Assembly: GCA_002344125.1 (NCBI GenBank)
Contig: DDTQ01000012.1
Location: 507,058 to 548,660 of the forward strand
Direction of reading: 5' to 3'
DNA from: Ignavibacteria bacterium UBA2360
GTDB lineage: Bacteria > Bacteroidota > Ignavibacteria > Tepidaquicellales > OLB5
DNA length: 41,603 nt
Part shown: positions 33,151 through 41,603 of the stretch, one piece after another
Layout of the letters: each line of letters starts with the position of its first letter
How positions within the stretch are numbered: the stretch's first letter is position 1
Program-made: the position numbers and the translations under genes
Notes under the pieces: generated by a model
Databases searched by the model: none
What the model was told of the DNA's origin: nothing
Seen by the model: the letters and a program-made list of their open reading frames with translations, nothing else

Positions 33151-33207
33151 AATATTACTTTCTATAATTTGTATAATATAATAACAATTTACCGTTTATT
33201 TAATTCC
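33144..33207. repeat. 64-bp exact repeat, outer copy
   Basis: Identical to 32561-32624. Its outer end contains the last codons of the metallo-hydrolase gene (encoding ELNKR and the stop), which tells that this is the original copy. Confidence 0.93.
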
Positions 33208-34043
33208 AATTTGTCAATCGCGCGGAAACCATGTTCAGACTGCTCAACCTTACAGGTTTCTGTGAACGCGTCATGCTCAAAAAACAGCGTCCAGTTCTCT
33301 TTAACAATTTGCGGCAGTATTTTCTTCTTTTCATCAAGCGTGGTTAAAGGGAAAAGGTCGTAGCCCATTATATAGGGCAGGGGAATGTGCGAGGTCATCG
33401 GGAAAAGATCAGCCGTAAACAGCAATGTATTGCTGTCATCACGCAGCTTTATAAGCTGCATCATAGGGGTGTGACCGCTTACCGGCAAAAATGATATAAC
33501 ATCATCAAACCGGCTTTCGCCCTCGTACAGTTTCAGCATCCCTTTTGCATTTATCAGCTCATAATTCTCCGGCATAAAGCTTGCTTTATCGCGCTCACTG
33601 GGATTCTGTCCCCACTCCCAATGCTTTTTCTGCAAATGATGAACCGCATTCGGAAAGCTGAGCTCGAGCTCCTTATTTTCATTTCGCTTTGTTGAACCCC
33701 CCGCGTGATCAAAGTGTAAATGCGTCATCAATACATCTGTAATATCATCCGGTTTTAGATTGTGTTTTGCAAGTTCACCCTCAAGCGTGTAAACTGAATG
33801 ATCAACCCCATATATCTCGTTGAGCTTATTCGACATCTTATAGCCAACGCCGTTATCAATAATAATTTTCTTGCCGTTGCCGATTATCAGCAAAGAGCGC
33901 ATGCACATATCAATGCGGTTGCTCTCATCCGGCGGATTTGTCCGCTGCCAAAGCGGCTTCGGCACCACGCCAAACATCGCCCCGCCATCAAGCCTGAATA
34001 AGCCTGTTTGAATTGAATGTAATTCGTAATTCCCGATTTTCAT
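33189..34043 (-). CDS. metallo-beta-lactamase-fold hydrolase
   Basis: A 284-residue protein with the metal-binding THLHFDHAGG (His108, His110, Asp112, His113), a later SGHTP and an FTADLFP Asp, as in MBL-fold lactonases and related hydrolases. The ATG at 34043 is chosen because the frame upstream of it is made of a dispersed GTCATCCTGAGC-type repeat. Its substrate is open; similarity in style to N-acyl-homoserine lactonases is not proof. Its final codons are within the outer copy of the 64-base repeat. Confidence 0.85.
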   Translation of the reverse strand: MKIGNYELHSIQTGLFRLDGGAMFGVVPKPLWQRTNPPDESNRIDMCMRSLLIIGNGKKIIIDNGVGYKMSNKLNEIYGVDHSVYTLEGELAKHNLKPDDITDVLMTHLHFDHAGGSTKRNENKELELSFPNAVHHLQKKHWEWGQNPSERDKASFMPENYELINAKGMLKLYEGESRFDDVISFLPVSGHTPMMQLIKLRDDSNTLLFTADLFPMTSHIPLPYIMGYDLFPLTTLDEKKKILPQIVKENWTLFFEHDAFTETCKVEQSEHGFRAIDKLELNKR

Positions 34044-34046
34044 TTT

Positions 34047-34178
34047 GTCAATCCTGAGCGAAGCGAAGGATCTCATCCGCTGCGCTATAATTTCTATTTT
34101 AATATTTTATTTCACGCATAAGTGCAAAGGTAAAGTATTCGTTTTTTAAAGCAGATGCTGAAACTAGTTCAGCATGAC
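34047..34178. repeat. GTCATCCTGAGCGAAGCGAAGG-type repeat ends
   Basis: GTCAATCCTGAGCGAAGCGA begins at 34047, and a hairpin ATGCTGAA/TTCAGCAT (34155-34175) followed by GAC ends at 34178. Both pieces are forms of intergenic repeats that are widespread in bacteria. The rest of the gap to 34258 has a TTTGCGCCTTTGCGC word related to 8434-8452. Confidence 0.6.
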
Positions 34179-34258
34179 GGTAGGGGTAAAATTACACATT
34201 GCTCTTTGTTCTTTGCGCCTTTGCGCTTGCCTGCCTATGGCACGGTCTTTGCGCGAAA

Positions 34259-36235
34259 CTAAGATACGCCTATCTCTTCCTCAATCTTCGTCAGCTTCTT
34301 TGATTCCTCCGACCATTTATGGTACAGATCATTCAATTTCTCCTTTGCAGATTTATATTCTCCCGTTACCTTGGCTGAATGATGCTGATCCTTAAAAAAA
34401 TCAGCCTTCGCCATTTCTTTTTCTATCTCCGCTGTTTTATCTTCAAGCAGCTTAATTTCCTTTTCAAGCTTATGAATGCTTTCCTTAAGCGGCTTTGCGA
34501 ATTTGTAAACCTTGTTCCGCTGCTCCGCTTCAAGCCTTTTTTGTTCCTTGGTTTTCTTCTGTTTCGGCACGCCGTTGGTTTCTGCGGTACTTTTCTTAGG
34601 CATGTTTGCCTGGTTTAACCCCGCTCTTTCTTCCTCAAGCTTTTCTATGTAATATGAGCAATTCCCAAGATACGTCTTCACGTTTTTGTTCTTCACCTCA
34701 ATTATCTTGGTCACTATGCCGTCAAGGAATTCCCTGTCATGCGATATGATAAGTATAGTACCCGTATAATTATGCAGCGCCGTCATCAGCACCTGCTTAC
34801 TGTTCATATCCAAATGATTTGTCGGCTCATCAAGTATCAAAAAATTACTGGATTTCAGCAGCATGCGCGCAAGCGCTAACCGTGATTTTTCACCCCCCGA
34901 AAGAACGCCAACCTGCTTAAATACATCATCACCCCGGAACAAAAAGCTGCCTAGTATCGTGCGGAGCTGTTTGCGTATATCGCCTGTGGCAACGGAATCA
35001 AGCGTACCAAGTACATCGGTCGTAGGGTCAAGTGTATCCGCCTGGTGCTGGCTGTAATATTCCAGCGCAACCTGGAAACCAAGTTTCCTTGTGCCCTGCT
35101 GAATTTCTTCTGTACCTCTTATTATACGTGCTAAAGTTGATTTCCCAGCGCCGTTAACTCCAACAAGCCCAATCTTCTCGCCGCGTTCAAGCTCAAGATC
35201 AAGATCCTTTAACACAAGGTTGTCGCCGTAGCTTTTGCTTACATTTTTAAGCTCAAATACTTTTCTGCCGCTGTGCGTTGCCGGTGGAAAGTTAAAATGT
35301 ATCGCCGTTTCCTCTTCTTCAATATCGATCCTGTCGATCTTATCAAGCATCTTTATTCTGCTCTGCACGCTTGTTGCCTTTGATGCCTTTGAGCGGAACC
35401 GCGTTATAAACCTTTCCTGCTGCTTTAAATATTTCTGCTGGTTTTCGTAGCTCTTAAACAGCAGCTCTTTTCTTGTATCGCGCTCATTAATATAATAAGT
35501 GTAATTACCCTTATATATTGTAACTTTGCCCGCGTAAATTTCAATTGTCTTGTTTGTAATTGTATCAAGGAATTTCCTGTCATGCGATACAAGTATTATC
35601 GCGCCTTCATATGATTTCAGGAAGTCTTCTACCCATATCAGCGATTCAATATCAAGATGGTTCGTCGGTTCATCAAGCAGCAGCACCGAGGGCTGCTTAA
35701 GCAGCAGCTTCGCAAGCGCTATGCGCATTTGCCACCCGCCCGAAAACTCATCGGTCAGCCTGTCAAAATCCTTGGAGTGAAACCCTAATCCTTCAAGTAT
35801 CTTTTCGATGTTCGATTTTATCTTGAAGCCATCCAGCAGTTCAAACTTATGCTGAAGCTCGCCGTATGTTTCCACAAGATCCATGTATTCATCCGAAGTA
35901 TGGTCAGGGTGAGTTTCAAGCTCTTTTTGTACCTGGTCAATTTCTTCCTTAAGCGCGGATATATCCCCCACGCCGGAATACACTTCTTCGTAAATACTTT
36001 TACCGCCGAATGTAATGCCATCCTGCGGCAGGTAGCCTACGGTTGTGTGCTTTGATACGGCAATTTCCCCCTTATCGGATTCAATTTGTCCGTTTATTAC
36101 CTTCAGCAGGGTCGATTTACCCGCGCCGTTTGAACCAACAAGCCCTATTCTGTCCTTTGGATTCACTATAAAGGAAAGATTCTCGAACAGCTTTTTGGAG
36201 CCGAATTGTACTGTTATATCTGAGACTGATAGCAT
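34259..36235 (-). CDS. ABC-F family ATPase
   Basis: A 658-residue soluble protein with two ABC domains and no membrane segments. Walker A motifs are GSNGAGKST (34-42) and GVNGAGKST (359-367), with signature sequences FSGGWQMRIALAKLLL and LSGGEKSRLALARMLL and Walker B LLLDEPTNHLD and LILDEPTNHLD. Between the domains lies the P-site interaction linker (about 240-320, KQQERFITRFRSKASKATSVQSR). A charged coiled coil makes up the last 100 residues, as in Uup and YdiF-type members. ABC-F proteins act on ribosomes or DNA; the substrate class here is not determined. It is divergent from the macroglobulin gene. Confidence 0.92.
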   Translation of the reverse strand: MLSVSDITVQFGSKKLFENLSFIVNPKDRIGLVGSNGAGKSTLLKVINGQIESDKGEIAVSKHTTVGYLPQDGITFGGKSIYEEVYSGVGDISALKEEIDQVQKELETHPDHTSDEYMDLVETYGELQHKFELLDGFKIKSNIEKILEGLGFHSKDFDRLTDEFSGGWQMRIALAKLLLKQPSVLLLDEPTNHLDIESLIWVEDFLKSYEGAIILVSHDRKFLDTITNKTIEIYAGKVTIYKGNYTYYINERDTRKELLFKSYENQQKYLKQQERFITRFRSKASKATSVQSRIKMLDKIDRIDIEEEETAIHFNFPPATHSGRKVFELKNVSKSYGDNLVLKDLDLELERGEKIGLVGVNGAGKSTLARIIRGTEEIQQGTRKLGFQVALEYYSQHQADTLDPTTDVLGTLDSVATGDIRKQLRTILGSFLFRGDDVFKQVGVLSGGEKSRLALARMLLKSSNFLILDEPTNHLDMNSKQVLMTALHNYTGTILIISHDREFLDGIVTKIIEVKNKNVKTYLGNCSYYIEKLEEERAGLNQANMPKKSTAETNGVPKQKKTKEQKRLEAEQRNKVYKFAKPLKESIHKLEKEIKLLEDKTAEIEKEMAKADFFKDQHHSAKVTGEYKSAKEKLNDLYHKWSEESKKLTKIEEEIGVS

Positions 36236-36392
36236 ATTCTCGTAATTTAACCTTTAATCTTTTAACTTTCAGTAAACTAATTTTTCTCACATTTTCGGGA
36301 ACAAATTACATTATTTTACATATAATTAGAAAAGAAAGTTCATTAACAAGGTTTCAGACTTTACAAAACAGCTAATTTTAAGGAGAATTACC

Positions 36393-39300
36393 ATGCTTAA
36401 TACCACGAAAAACCTGATGATAACAGCTTTGGCAGTCTTACTGTTATTACCCGCCGTTTTATTTACACAAAACAGAAACGACGATATCAATATGTCATAC
36501 TCCGTTTACAGTAACAACATGTACGGCTCAGGTGATGACGTTATAATAAATATATACGCCTACTATATGAGAAAAGGCGCGGAGTTCAATATCAAAATTT
36601 ATAAAATTAAAGATATTGAAGGCTTCTTTTCACGTCAGACCTCCAATTCATCAATAGATGTGCTCAGCAAAGATAGCCTTAACCTGCTCGGTCTCTGTGA
36701 AGAAGTCGATAGCTTCAATAAAAGAATGAAAGTAGAAGGCTCCGATGACTATTACTACAGCTATGAATCCTTCACATATAAACCCAGACAAAAAGGCGCT
36801 TATGTAGCGCGTGTATCATACAAAAATAAAGTGGCTTATACCGGATTCTTCGTAACCGATATCGGCACAATCACCGAAGCATCCAACAACGCTTTGCTTG
36901 CTTATACAGTTGATAAAAAAACAGGTGAGCCGCAAAGTGATGTTGAACTCGGATTTTTCTTAGGCACAAAAAAAATAGGTGTGGGCAGAACCATGCAGGG
37001 CTTGTTTTACAAAGAACTCACCTCTGAAGATAGAGAGTACGCTGCCGCAAATAATATTGCTTACCCGCTTATCATAGGCAGAAAAGGCGATGATATCGCC
37101 GTATCGGATCCTTACCTGTATTTTGGCTACGGCGCGAATATGTACAGCGTGTACATTTATCCAAATCAGCCGGTTTACAGACCCAAATCAATCGTGGAAT
37201 TTAAAGGCATCATCCGCAGATCAAACCCCAACGGATTTGAGAACTACCCCGAAAAAGAACTTACCGTTCGCATTAAAGATTCGCGCGGCGCGGAAGTTTC
37301 CAAGCAGGTACTTAAAACAAATTCCAACGGCAGCTTTTCAGGCAGCTATGAAATTGAAGATAATGCCGCGCTGGGACAGTACTTCATTTACGCTGAGCTC
37401 GATAAAGGCCAGCAGTACACCGGCAATTTCTTCGTGGAAGAATACAAAAAACCTGAATATAAAGTAGGCATTACGCTTGATAAAGATCAGTACCTGAATG
37501 GCGAGAGCATCAAAGGCGTTGTACAGGCCGATTATTACTTCGGCTCACCCGTACAGGAAGCTGAAGTTGAATATAACGTTTACAAAAAAACTTTCTATAA
37601 ACCATGGTGGTATTTCAGTGAATACAGCTGGTGGTATGAAGAGTATTACGCCAACCAGGATGATAACCAGAAATACAACGACGCCGATTATATCTTCAGC
37701 GGAACAGGTAAGCTTGATAAAGAAGGCAGGTTCGATTTTGATTACAGTATCAAAGAAGATTTTAAATCAAAATATAACAGCTGGTGGTATTGGGATAGGG
37801 ACGCGACCTATGAAACCGATTTCATCTATATTATACAGGCTAAGGTCACCGATAAATCACGCCGCGAAATATCCTCAACCAAAACAGTGTATGTTACAAG
37901 GTCTGATTTCTTCATGACAGCCAAAGCTGATAAATATATGTACAGACCCGATGAAAAAGTAACCGTTGAAGTTAAGGCCCTCGATTTTTCAGATAAACCC
38001 AAACAGGTTAGCTTTGAAGCAGTTGTTAACAGGCTTACCTGGGGCGGGTATCCTGATTATAAACAGGATAAGAATTACGTTACCACCGTGAACGGCTCCA
38101 CCAACGATAAAGGCGTGGGCACCGTAACTTTTGACGCCGCAGGCGAAGGATACTACTCCATCGAAATTAATTCATACGATAGCCGCGGCAAGAAGGTCAC
38201 TGAAAATACTTACTGCTATGTTTCCAGGGGTGATATGTGGTGGTGGTACAATGAATCTGGCACAGTGCAGATCTTCCCCGATAAGGATAGCTATAAGCCC
38301 GGTGAAACCTGCAAGGCATTGATAGTAACAACAACCCCCGGCGCGAATGTGCTTATAACCACGCAGAACGATAATATACTTTCTTACAAAGTTGAAAAAA
38401 TTGAAGGTACATCAAAACTAATTGAAGTGCCGGTCAGCGCTAATTCAAGTCCCAATTTCTTTATTTCAGTAGCTTATGTAAGAAATGGACAGTTTTATTC
38501 AGCAAGTAAATCAGTTATGGTAATGCCCGAAGAAAAATTCCTTACCGTGAATATTGCCACCGATAAAACATCGTACAAACCTAAAGATGACGGAACCGTG
38601 ATGATTAAGGTCACCGATGCAGCGGGGAATCCCGTGCCCAACGCCGAAGTTTCACTCGGCGTTGTGGATGAAAGCATCTATGCCATAAAACCGGATAATA
38701 CCAAGGATATAAAAAGTTTCTTCTATGCGCCTAAATGGAATACTGTAAGTATTCATTACAGCAGCGCGTATTCATATTACAGCTACTCCAGATTGATCAC
38801 TATATATGAGCGCTTTGACGTGAAATCGCTGCGCGATAGTGAGCTTGGCACAATTAAAGGTAAACTAAGCGATAAGAATGGTAACGCCATTCCTTATGCA
38901 ACAATTATAATTGATGGCGACTTCGTCGCCGCTACGACCGGTGAAGATGGTACCTATGAGTTCAAGCTCCCGGAAGGAAGCTACACCATCAGCGTTCAGC
39001 AAAATACCAAAACCCGTGAAAGCGAAAAAGAGCTTGAAGTTAAAAAGGGCGTAACCATAACAGTTAACTTAAAATCATCTTCAAGTGGTCTTATAATTGA
39101 CGGAACTACTCTGGATTATCAGCAGTCATTTGATGATGCCGGACAATTGAACCTGAGATCAGGAATAGTTACAGATAAAGTTATGAACCAGACCGAAGCT
39201 CCGCGTAAGGAAATGAAAAAAGAAACCGAAAAGCTTGCGGATTACAAAGGTGAAAAGGATGATGTATCCAAATCTAAAAACGGGTCCGATTTCGTTGAAG

Positions 39301-41456
39301 CTGAAACACGCAGTGATTTCCGCGATGCGATATACTGGAACCCATCAGTTATGACCGATGAGAACGGTTACGCGACCGTTCAGGTAAAATTCCCCGATAA
39401 TCTCACCTCGTGGACTCTCACATCCAGGGTCATTACAAATGATACCAAAGTTGGCCAGCAGGTCAATTCAGTTATCACACGCAAAGATCTTTTGGTCAGA
39501 ATGGAAACACCGCGATTCCTCCAGCAGGATGATGAAGTCACTATTTCAACTATTGTTCACAACTACCTTGAGTCAGATAAATCTACCAAGCTCATTTTCA
39601 AAGCTGAAAATGTTGAAGTCCTGGGTGATCCTTCTGAACAGATAATTACAATGGGTAAGAACGAAGAAAAACGTATTGATTGGAAGATAAAAGTTACTAA
39701 TCCAACTGGCTTCGCCAAGCTTACCGCATCCGCACTGACCGATACCGAAAGTGATGCCGTGGAATTGAAAATTCCGCTGCAGCCCCACGGTCTGCAGCTG
39801 GCTAATTACCAGGCAATGGATATTTCAGATCCCGAAAAAACTGATTATAAATTTGTAAATATACCTGAATACACAGATCTTAGAAGCACTAAGCTTACGC
39901 TTAATGTTGCGCCATCACTTGCCGCAACAATGCTCGGCGCGCTTGATGAACTCGTCGGCTATCCTTATGGCTGCGTTGAGCAAACCATGAGCAGATTTTT
40001 ACCAACAGTAATTGTTGCCAACGCATTCAATGATCTTAACGCGCCTATCAGCGAAGCTACGCAAAAAGATCTGCCAAAAATGGTTGAAGCAGGTTATAAC
40101 CGCCTCTATTCTATGCAGCATTATGATGGCGGCTGGGGCTGGTGGACAAATGACCAGTCACATCCTTTCATGACATCCTACGTTGTGTATGGTATGAGCC
40201 TTGGCGATAAAGCAGGCTACCCCGTTAAGAAGGATGTAATGAGCAAGGGTATTAAAGCTATAAAGGAGCAACTTAAAGATAAGAACCTTGAAGCAACCAC
40301 AAGAGCATACATGTTATACGCGCTATCATATGCTGATAATAAAGATACCAAAATTTTCGAAGAGCAGTTCAAGCTTCTTATTGAAGCCGAAATGAACGAC
40401 TATTCAATTGCGCTGCTTTCTATGGCTGCAAGGAATATTGGCGATAATGAAACAGCCGATAGATATTCCAGGATGCTTGTAACTCATGCGCAGGATATGG
40501 GCGAGTCCGGTTCATACTGGGGCGGCAAAACCTTCCATTACACATGGCAGGATGATAAAGTGCAAACTACAGCAATGGCTGTAAAAGCGCTGCTGCTCGA
40601 CCCCGTTAGCCTGAAAGATAACCCTGAGTTAATGAATAAAGCTGTCCGCTGGCTTATGCAGCAGCGCCAGGGCGGCGGCTGGTGGAATACTCAGTCAACC
40701 GCGTTCATTATCTACGCCATGGTTGATTACCTGAAGACCAGCAAAGAACTGGAACCTGACTATAACGTAAAAATATCCGTCAATGGTGAACTTCTTCTCG
40801 ATAAAAAAATGACTAAAACTGATGTGTTTGAAAAGGACCTGAAATTCGTTATCGATGGCTCAAAACTCAAAGTAGGGCAAAATGATATTAAGATCGAAAA
40901 ATCAGGCGCAGGCAAGGTTTATGTATCCAGTGACCTCAGGTATTACACCAGCGAAGGCGTTATTCAGCCCCGCGAAAACGGTTTCAGGGTACACAAAGAA
41001 TATTTTAAGCTTGAAAAATACACTAAGTATAACGATGATAAGATCATTTATCAGAAACGTTACTTTGGCGGCGAAGTTAAATCCGGTGATGAAATACTTG
41101 TCAAAGTACGCGTTGAAGCCAAGGATAAGGATATGCAGTACTTCATGCTCGAAGACCCGATCCCTGCAGGTTGCGAAGTCATAAAAGATGATTGGGCTTA
41201 TACAATAGAAGATGAAAAAGATTACACAGGTTATGATTATTACTGGTGGAGATGGTGGTACGCTGATAAAGATATCCGCGATAACCGCGTAACGTTCTTC
41301 GCAACGTATCTGTACGGTGATACCTATGAATTCACCTACATAATGCGCGCGCAGATACCGGGTAAATACAACGTTATCCCCGCAACGGGTATGCTTATGT
41401 ACTATCCCGATGTCCGCGGCTCCAGCGAAGAAATAAAAATTGAAATCACCGACTAA
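36393..41456 (+). CDS. bacterial alpha-2-macroglobulin with thioester
   Basis: A 1687-residue exported protein. A signal peptide covers about residues 1-25, without a lipobox. Macroglobulin-type beta domains fill the N-terminal half. A CarboxypepD_reg-like domain (GTIKGKLSDKNGNAIPYATI) is inserted at about 818-890. The alpha-2-macroglobulin core and thioester domain follow, with GCVEQTMSRF (Cys1194 to Gln1197) and repeated helical hairpins (GGWGWWTND). Trp/Tyr clusters (WWYEEYY, DMWWWYNE, YYWWRWWY) are prominent. Such proteins are thought to trap proteases in the periplasm. The usual penicillin-binding partner PbpC is not next to it. AAGGAG lies 7 bases before the ATG. Confidence 0.93.
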   Translation: MLNTTKNLMITALAVLLLLPAVLFTQNRNDDINMSYSVYSNNMYGSGDDVIINIYAYYMRKGAEFNIKIYKIKDIEGFFSRQTSNSSIDVLSKDSLNLLGLCEEVDSFNKRMKVEGSDDYYYSYESFTYKPRQKGAYVARVSYKNKVAYTGFFVTDIGTITEASNNALLAYTVDKKTGEPQSDVELGFFLGTKKIGVGRTMQGLFYKELTSEDREYAAANNIAYPLIIGRKGDDIAVSDPYLYFGYGANMYSVYIYPNQPVYRPKSIVEFKGIIRRSNPNGFENYPEKELTVRIKDSRGAEVSKQVLKTNSNGSFSGSYEIEDNAALGQYFIYAELDKGQQYTGNFFVEEYKKPEYKVGITLDKDQYLNGESIKGVVQADYYFGSPVQEAEVEYNVYKKTFYKPWWYFSEYSWWYEEYYANQDDNQKYNDADYIFSGTGKLDKEGRFDFDYSIKEDFKSKYNSWWYWDRDATYETDFIYIIQAKVTDKSRREISSTKTVYVTRSDFFMTAKADKYMYRPDEKVTVEVKALDFSDKPKQVSFEAVVNRLTWGGYPDYKQDKNYVTTVNGSTNDKGVGTVTFDAAGEGYYSIEINSYDSRGKKVTENTYCYVSRGDMWWWYNESGTVQIFPDKDSYKPGETCKALIVTTTPGANVLITTQNDNILSYKVEKIEGTSKLIEVPVSANSSPNFFISVAYVRNGQFYSASKSVMVMPEEKFLTVNIATDKTSYKPKDDGTVMIKVTDAAGNPVPNAEVSLGVVDESIYAIKPDNTKDIKSFFYAPKWNTVSIHYSSAYSYYSYSRLITIYERFDVKSLRDSELGTIKGKLSDKNGNAIPYATIIIDGDFVAATTGEDGTYEFKLPEGSYTISVQQNTKTRESEKELEVKKGVTITVNLKSSSSGLIIDGTTLDYQQSFDDAGQLNLRSGIVTDKVMNQTEAPRKEMKKETEKLADYKGEKDDVSKSKNGSDFVEAETRSDFRDAIYWNPSVMTDENGYATVQVKFPDNLTSWTLTSRVITNDTKVGQQVNSVITRKDLLVRMETPRFLQQDDEVTISTIVHNYLESDKSTKLIFKAENVEVLGDPSEQIITMGKNEEKRIDWKIKVTNPTGFAKLTASALTDTESDAVELKIPLQPHGLQLANYQAMDISDPEKTDYKFVNIPEYTDLRSTKLTLNVAPSLAATMLGALDELVGYPYGCVEQTMSRFLPTVIVANAFNDLNAPISEATQKDLPKMVEAGYNRLYSMQHYDGGWGWWTNDQSHPFMTSYVVYGMSLGDKAGYPVKKDVMSKGIKAIKEQLKDKNLEATTRAYMLYALSYADNKDTKIFEEQFKLLIEAEMNDYSIALLSMAARNIGDNETADRYSRMLVTHAQDMGESGSYWGGKTFHYTWQDDKVQTTAMAVKALLLDPVSLKDNPELMNKAVRWLMQQRQGGGWWNTQSTAFIIYAMVDYLKTSKELEPDYNVKISVNGELLLDKKMTKTDVFEKDLKFVIDGSKLKVGQNDIKIEKSGAGKVYVSSDLRYYTSEGVIQPRENGFRVHKEYFKLEKYTKYNDDKIIYQKRYFGGEVKSGDEILVKVRVEAKDKDMQYFMLEDPIPAGCEVIKDDWAYTIEDEKDYTGYDYYWWRWWYADKDIRDNRVTFFATYLYGDTYEFTYIMRAQIPGKYNVIPATGMLMYYPDVRGSSEEIKIEITD

Positions 41457-41465
41457 TTCTTTTAC

Positions 41466-41498
41466 ACTCATCCGATGACTGCAGTTCATCGGATGAGT
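41466..41498 (+). terminator. 13-bp stem hairpin after the macroglobulin
   Basis: ACTCATCCGATGA pairs perfectly with TCATCGGATGAGT around CTGCAGT. Only a weak T-tract follows, so it may act with the next hairpin. Confidence 0.55.
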
Positions 41499-41546
41499 TA
41501 AATTTATAAGTACATTCATTACTACAAATAAATATCTGAATTCAAT

Positions 41547-41579
41547 AAACAAGGGGCTTGAGCCCCTTGTTTTTTTTTT
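41547..41579 (+). terminator. strong rho-independent terminator
   Basis: AAACAAGGGGCT pairs with AGCCCCTTGTTT around TG, with a T-run continuing to 41579. Confidence 0.88.
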
Positions 41580-41603
41580 AGCTTCTGTAGTCGAGCCCTT
41601 TCA

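Noticed and set aside
34044..34076. Longer start for the metallo-hydrolase
   Set aside because: The extra 11 codons are encoded by a dispersed intergenic repeat; the ATG at 34043 gives the normal N terminus.
40902..41552. 216-codon frame antisense to the macroglobulin end
   Set aside because: Shadow frame; it also runs through the 13-bp stem hairpin and covers part of the terminator at 41547.

Overview
The window looks like chromosomal DNA from a moderately AT-rich Ignavibacteria-type bacterium (Bacteroidota/Chlorobiota/Ignavibacteriota group). This rests mainly on three exported proteins that end in a type IX secretion (T9SS) sorting domain with the NYPNPFNP signature, and on Bacteroidota-like gene content (lipoproteins, the DUF1501/DUF1549 pair, a large alpha-2-macroglobulin). 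Gene starts are a mix of good AAGGAG-type ribosome binding sites and starts without one, and several genes begin with TTG. No rRNA, tRNA, CRISPR array or transposase gene was seen.

Layout. 1-3667: arsenic resistance (arsC thioredoxin-type reductase, arsR, arsM methyltransferase, acr3 efflux pump), with gaps full of palindromic repeats and a duplicated arsM 5' end. 4053-7230: recA, recX and an AI-2E-family permease. 7628-8242: a Cys-cluster protein. 8513-13580 (minus): DUF1501 and DUF1549/DUF1553 proteins and a large helical protein. 13734-16686: a T9SS-exported FG-GAP protein followed by a T9SS-exported serine hydrolase. 16880-18865 (minus): a sugar-nucleotide-type reductase and a second serine hydrolase. 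18951-20383: an array of about 215-236 bp repeats enclosing a DUF559 nuclease-like gene. 20381-21799 (minus): alanine aminotransferase. 22195-26907: rsmB and an Fe-S set (Rrf2/IscR-like regulator, IscS, a beta-barrel candidate, IscA-type carrier). 27019-31498: a Tat-exported superoxide dismutase, two lipoproteins and a large T9SS protein carrying a CxxCH site. 31706-34043 (minus): a Rieske protein, two tandem toxin-antitoxin pairs and a metallo-beta-lactamase-fold hydrolase. 34259-36235 (minus): an ABC-F ATPase. 36393-41456: a thioester-containing alpha-2-macroglobulin.

Working together: the ars genes form a full detoxification route (reduce arsenate, then methylate or extrude arsenite, under ArsR control). 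RecX modulates RecA. The Fe-S regulator, desulfurase and A-type carrier form a partial ISC pathway; no IscU scaffold is visible here.

Most unusual points: (1) two toxin-antitoxin pairs whose proteins differ strongly by eye but which sit between identical DNA, with remnants of both neighbouring genes at the inner junction, as expected for cassette duplication or exchange; (2) a repeat array in which the hairpin exists with and without a roughly 21-base loop insert, and whose missing segments are occupied by a nuclease-like gene; (3) a related loop word inside hairpins with unrelated stems elsewhere in the window; (4) a 68-bp exact duplication of the arsM start that creates a Cys-rich mini-ORF; (5) a superoxide dismutase with an internal start and strong ribosome binding site just after its Tat signal.
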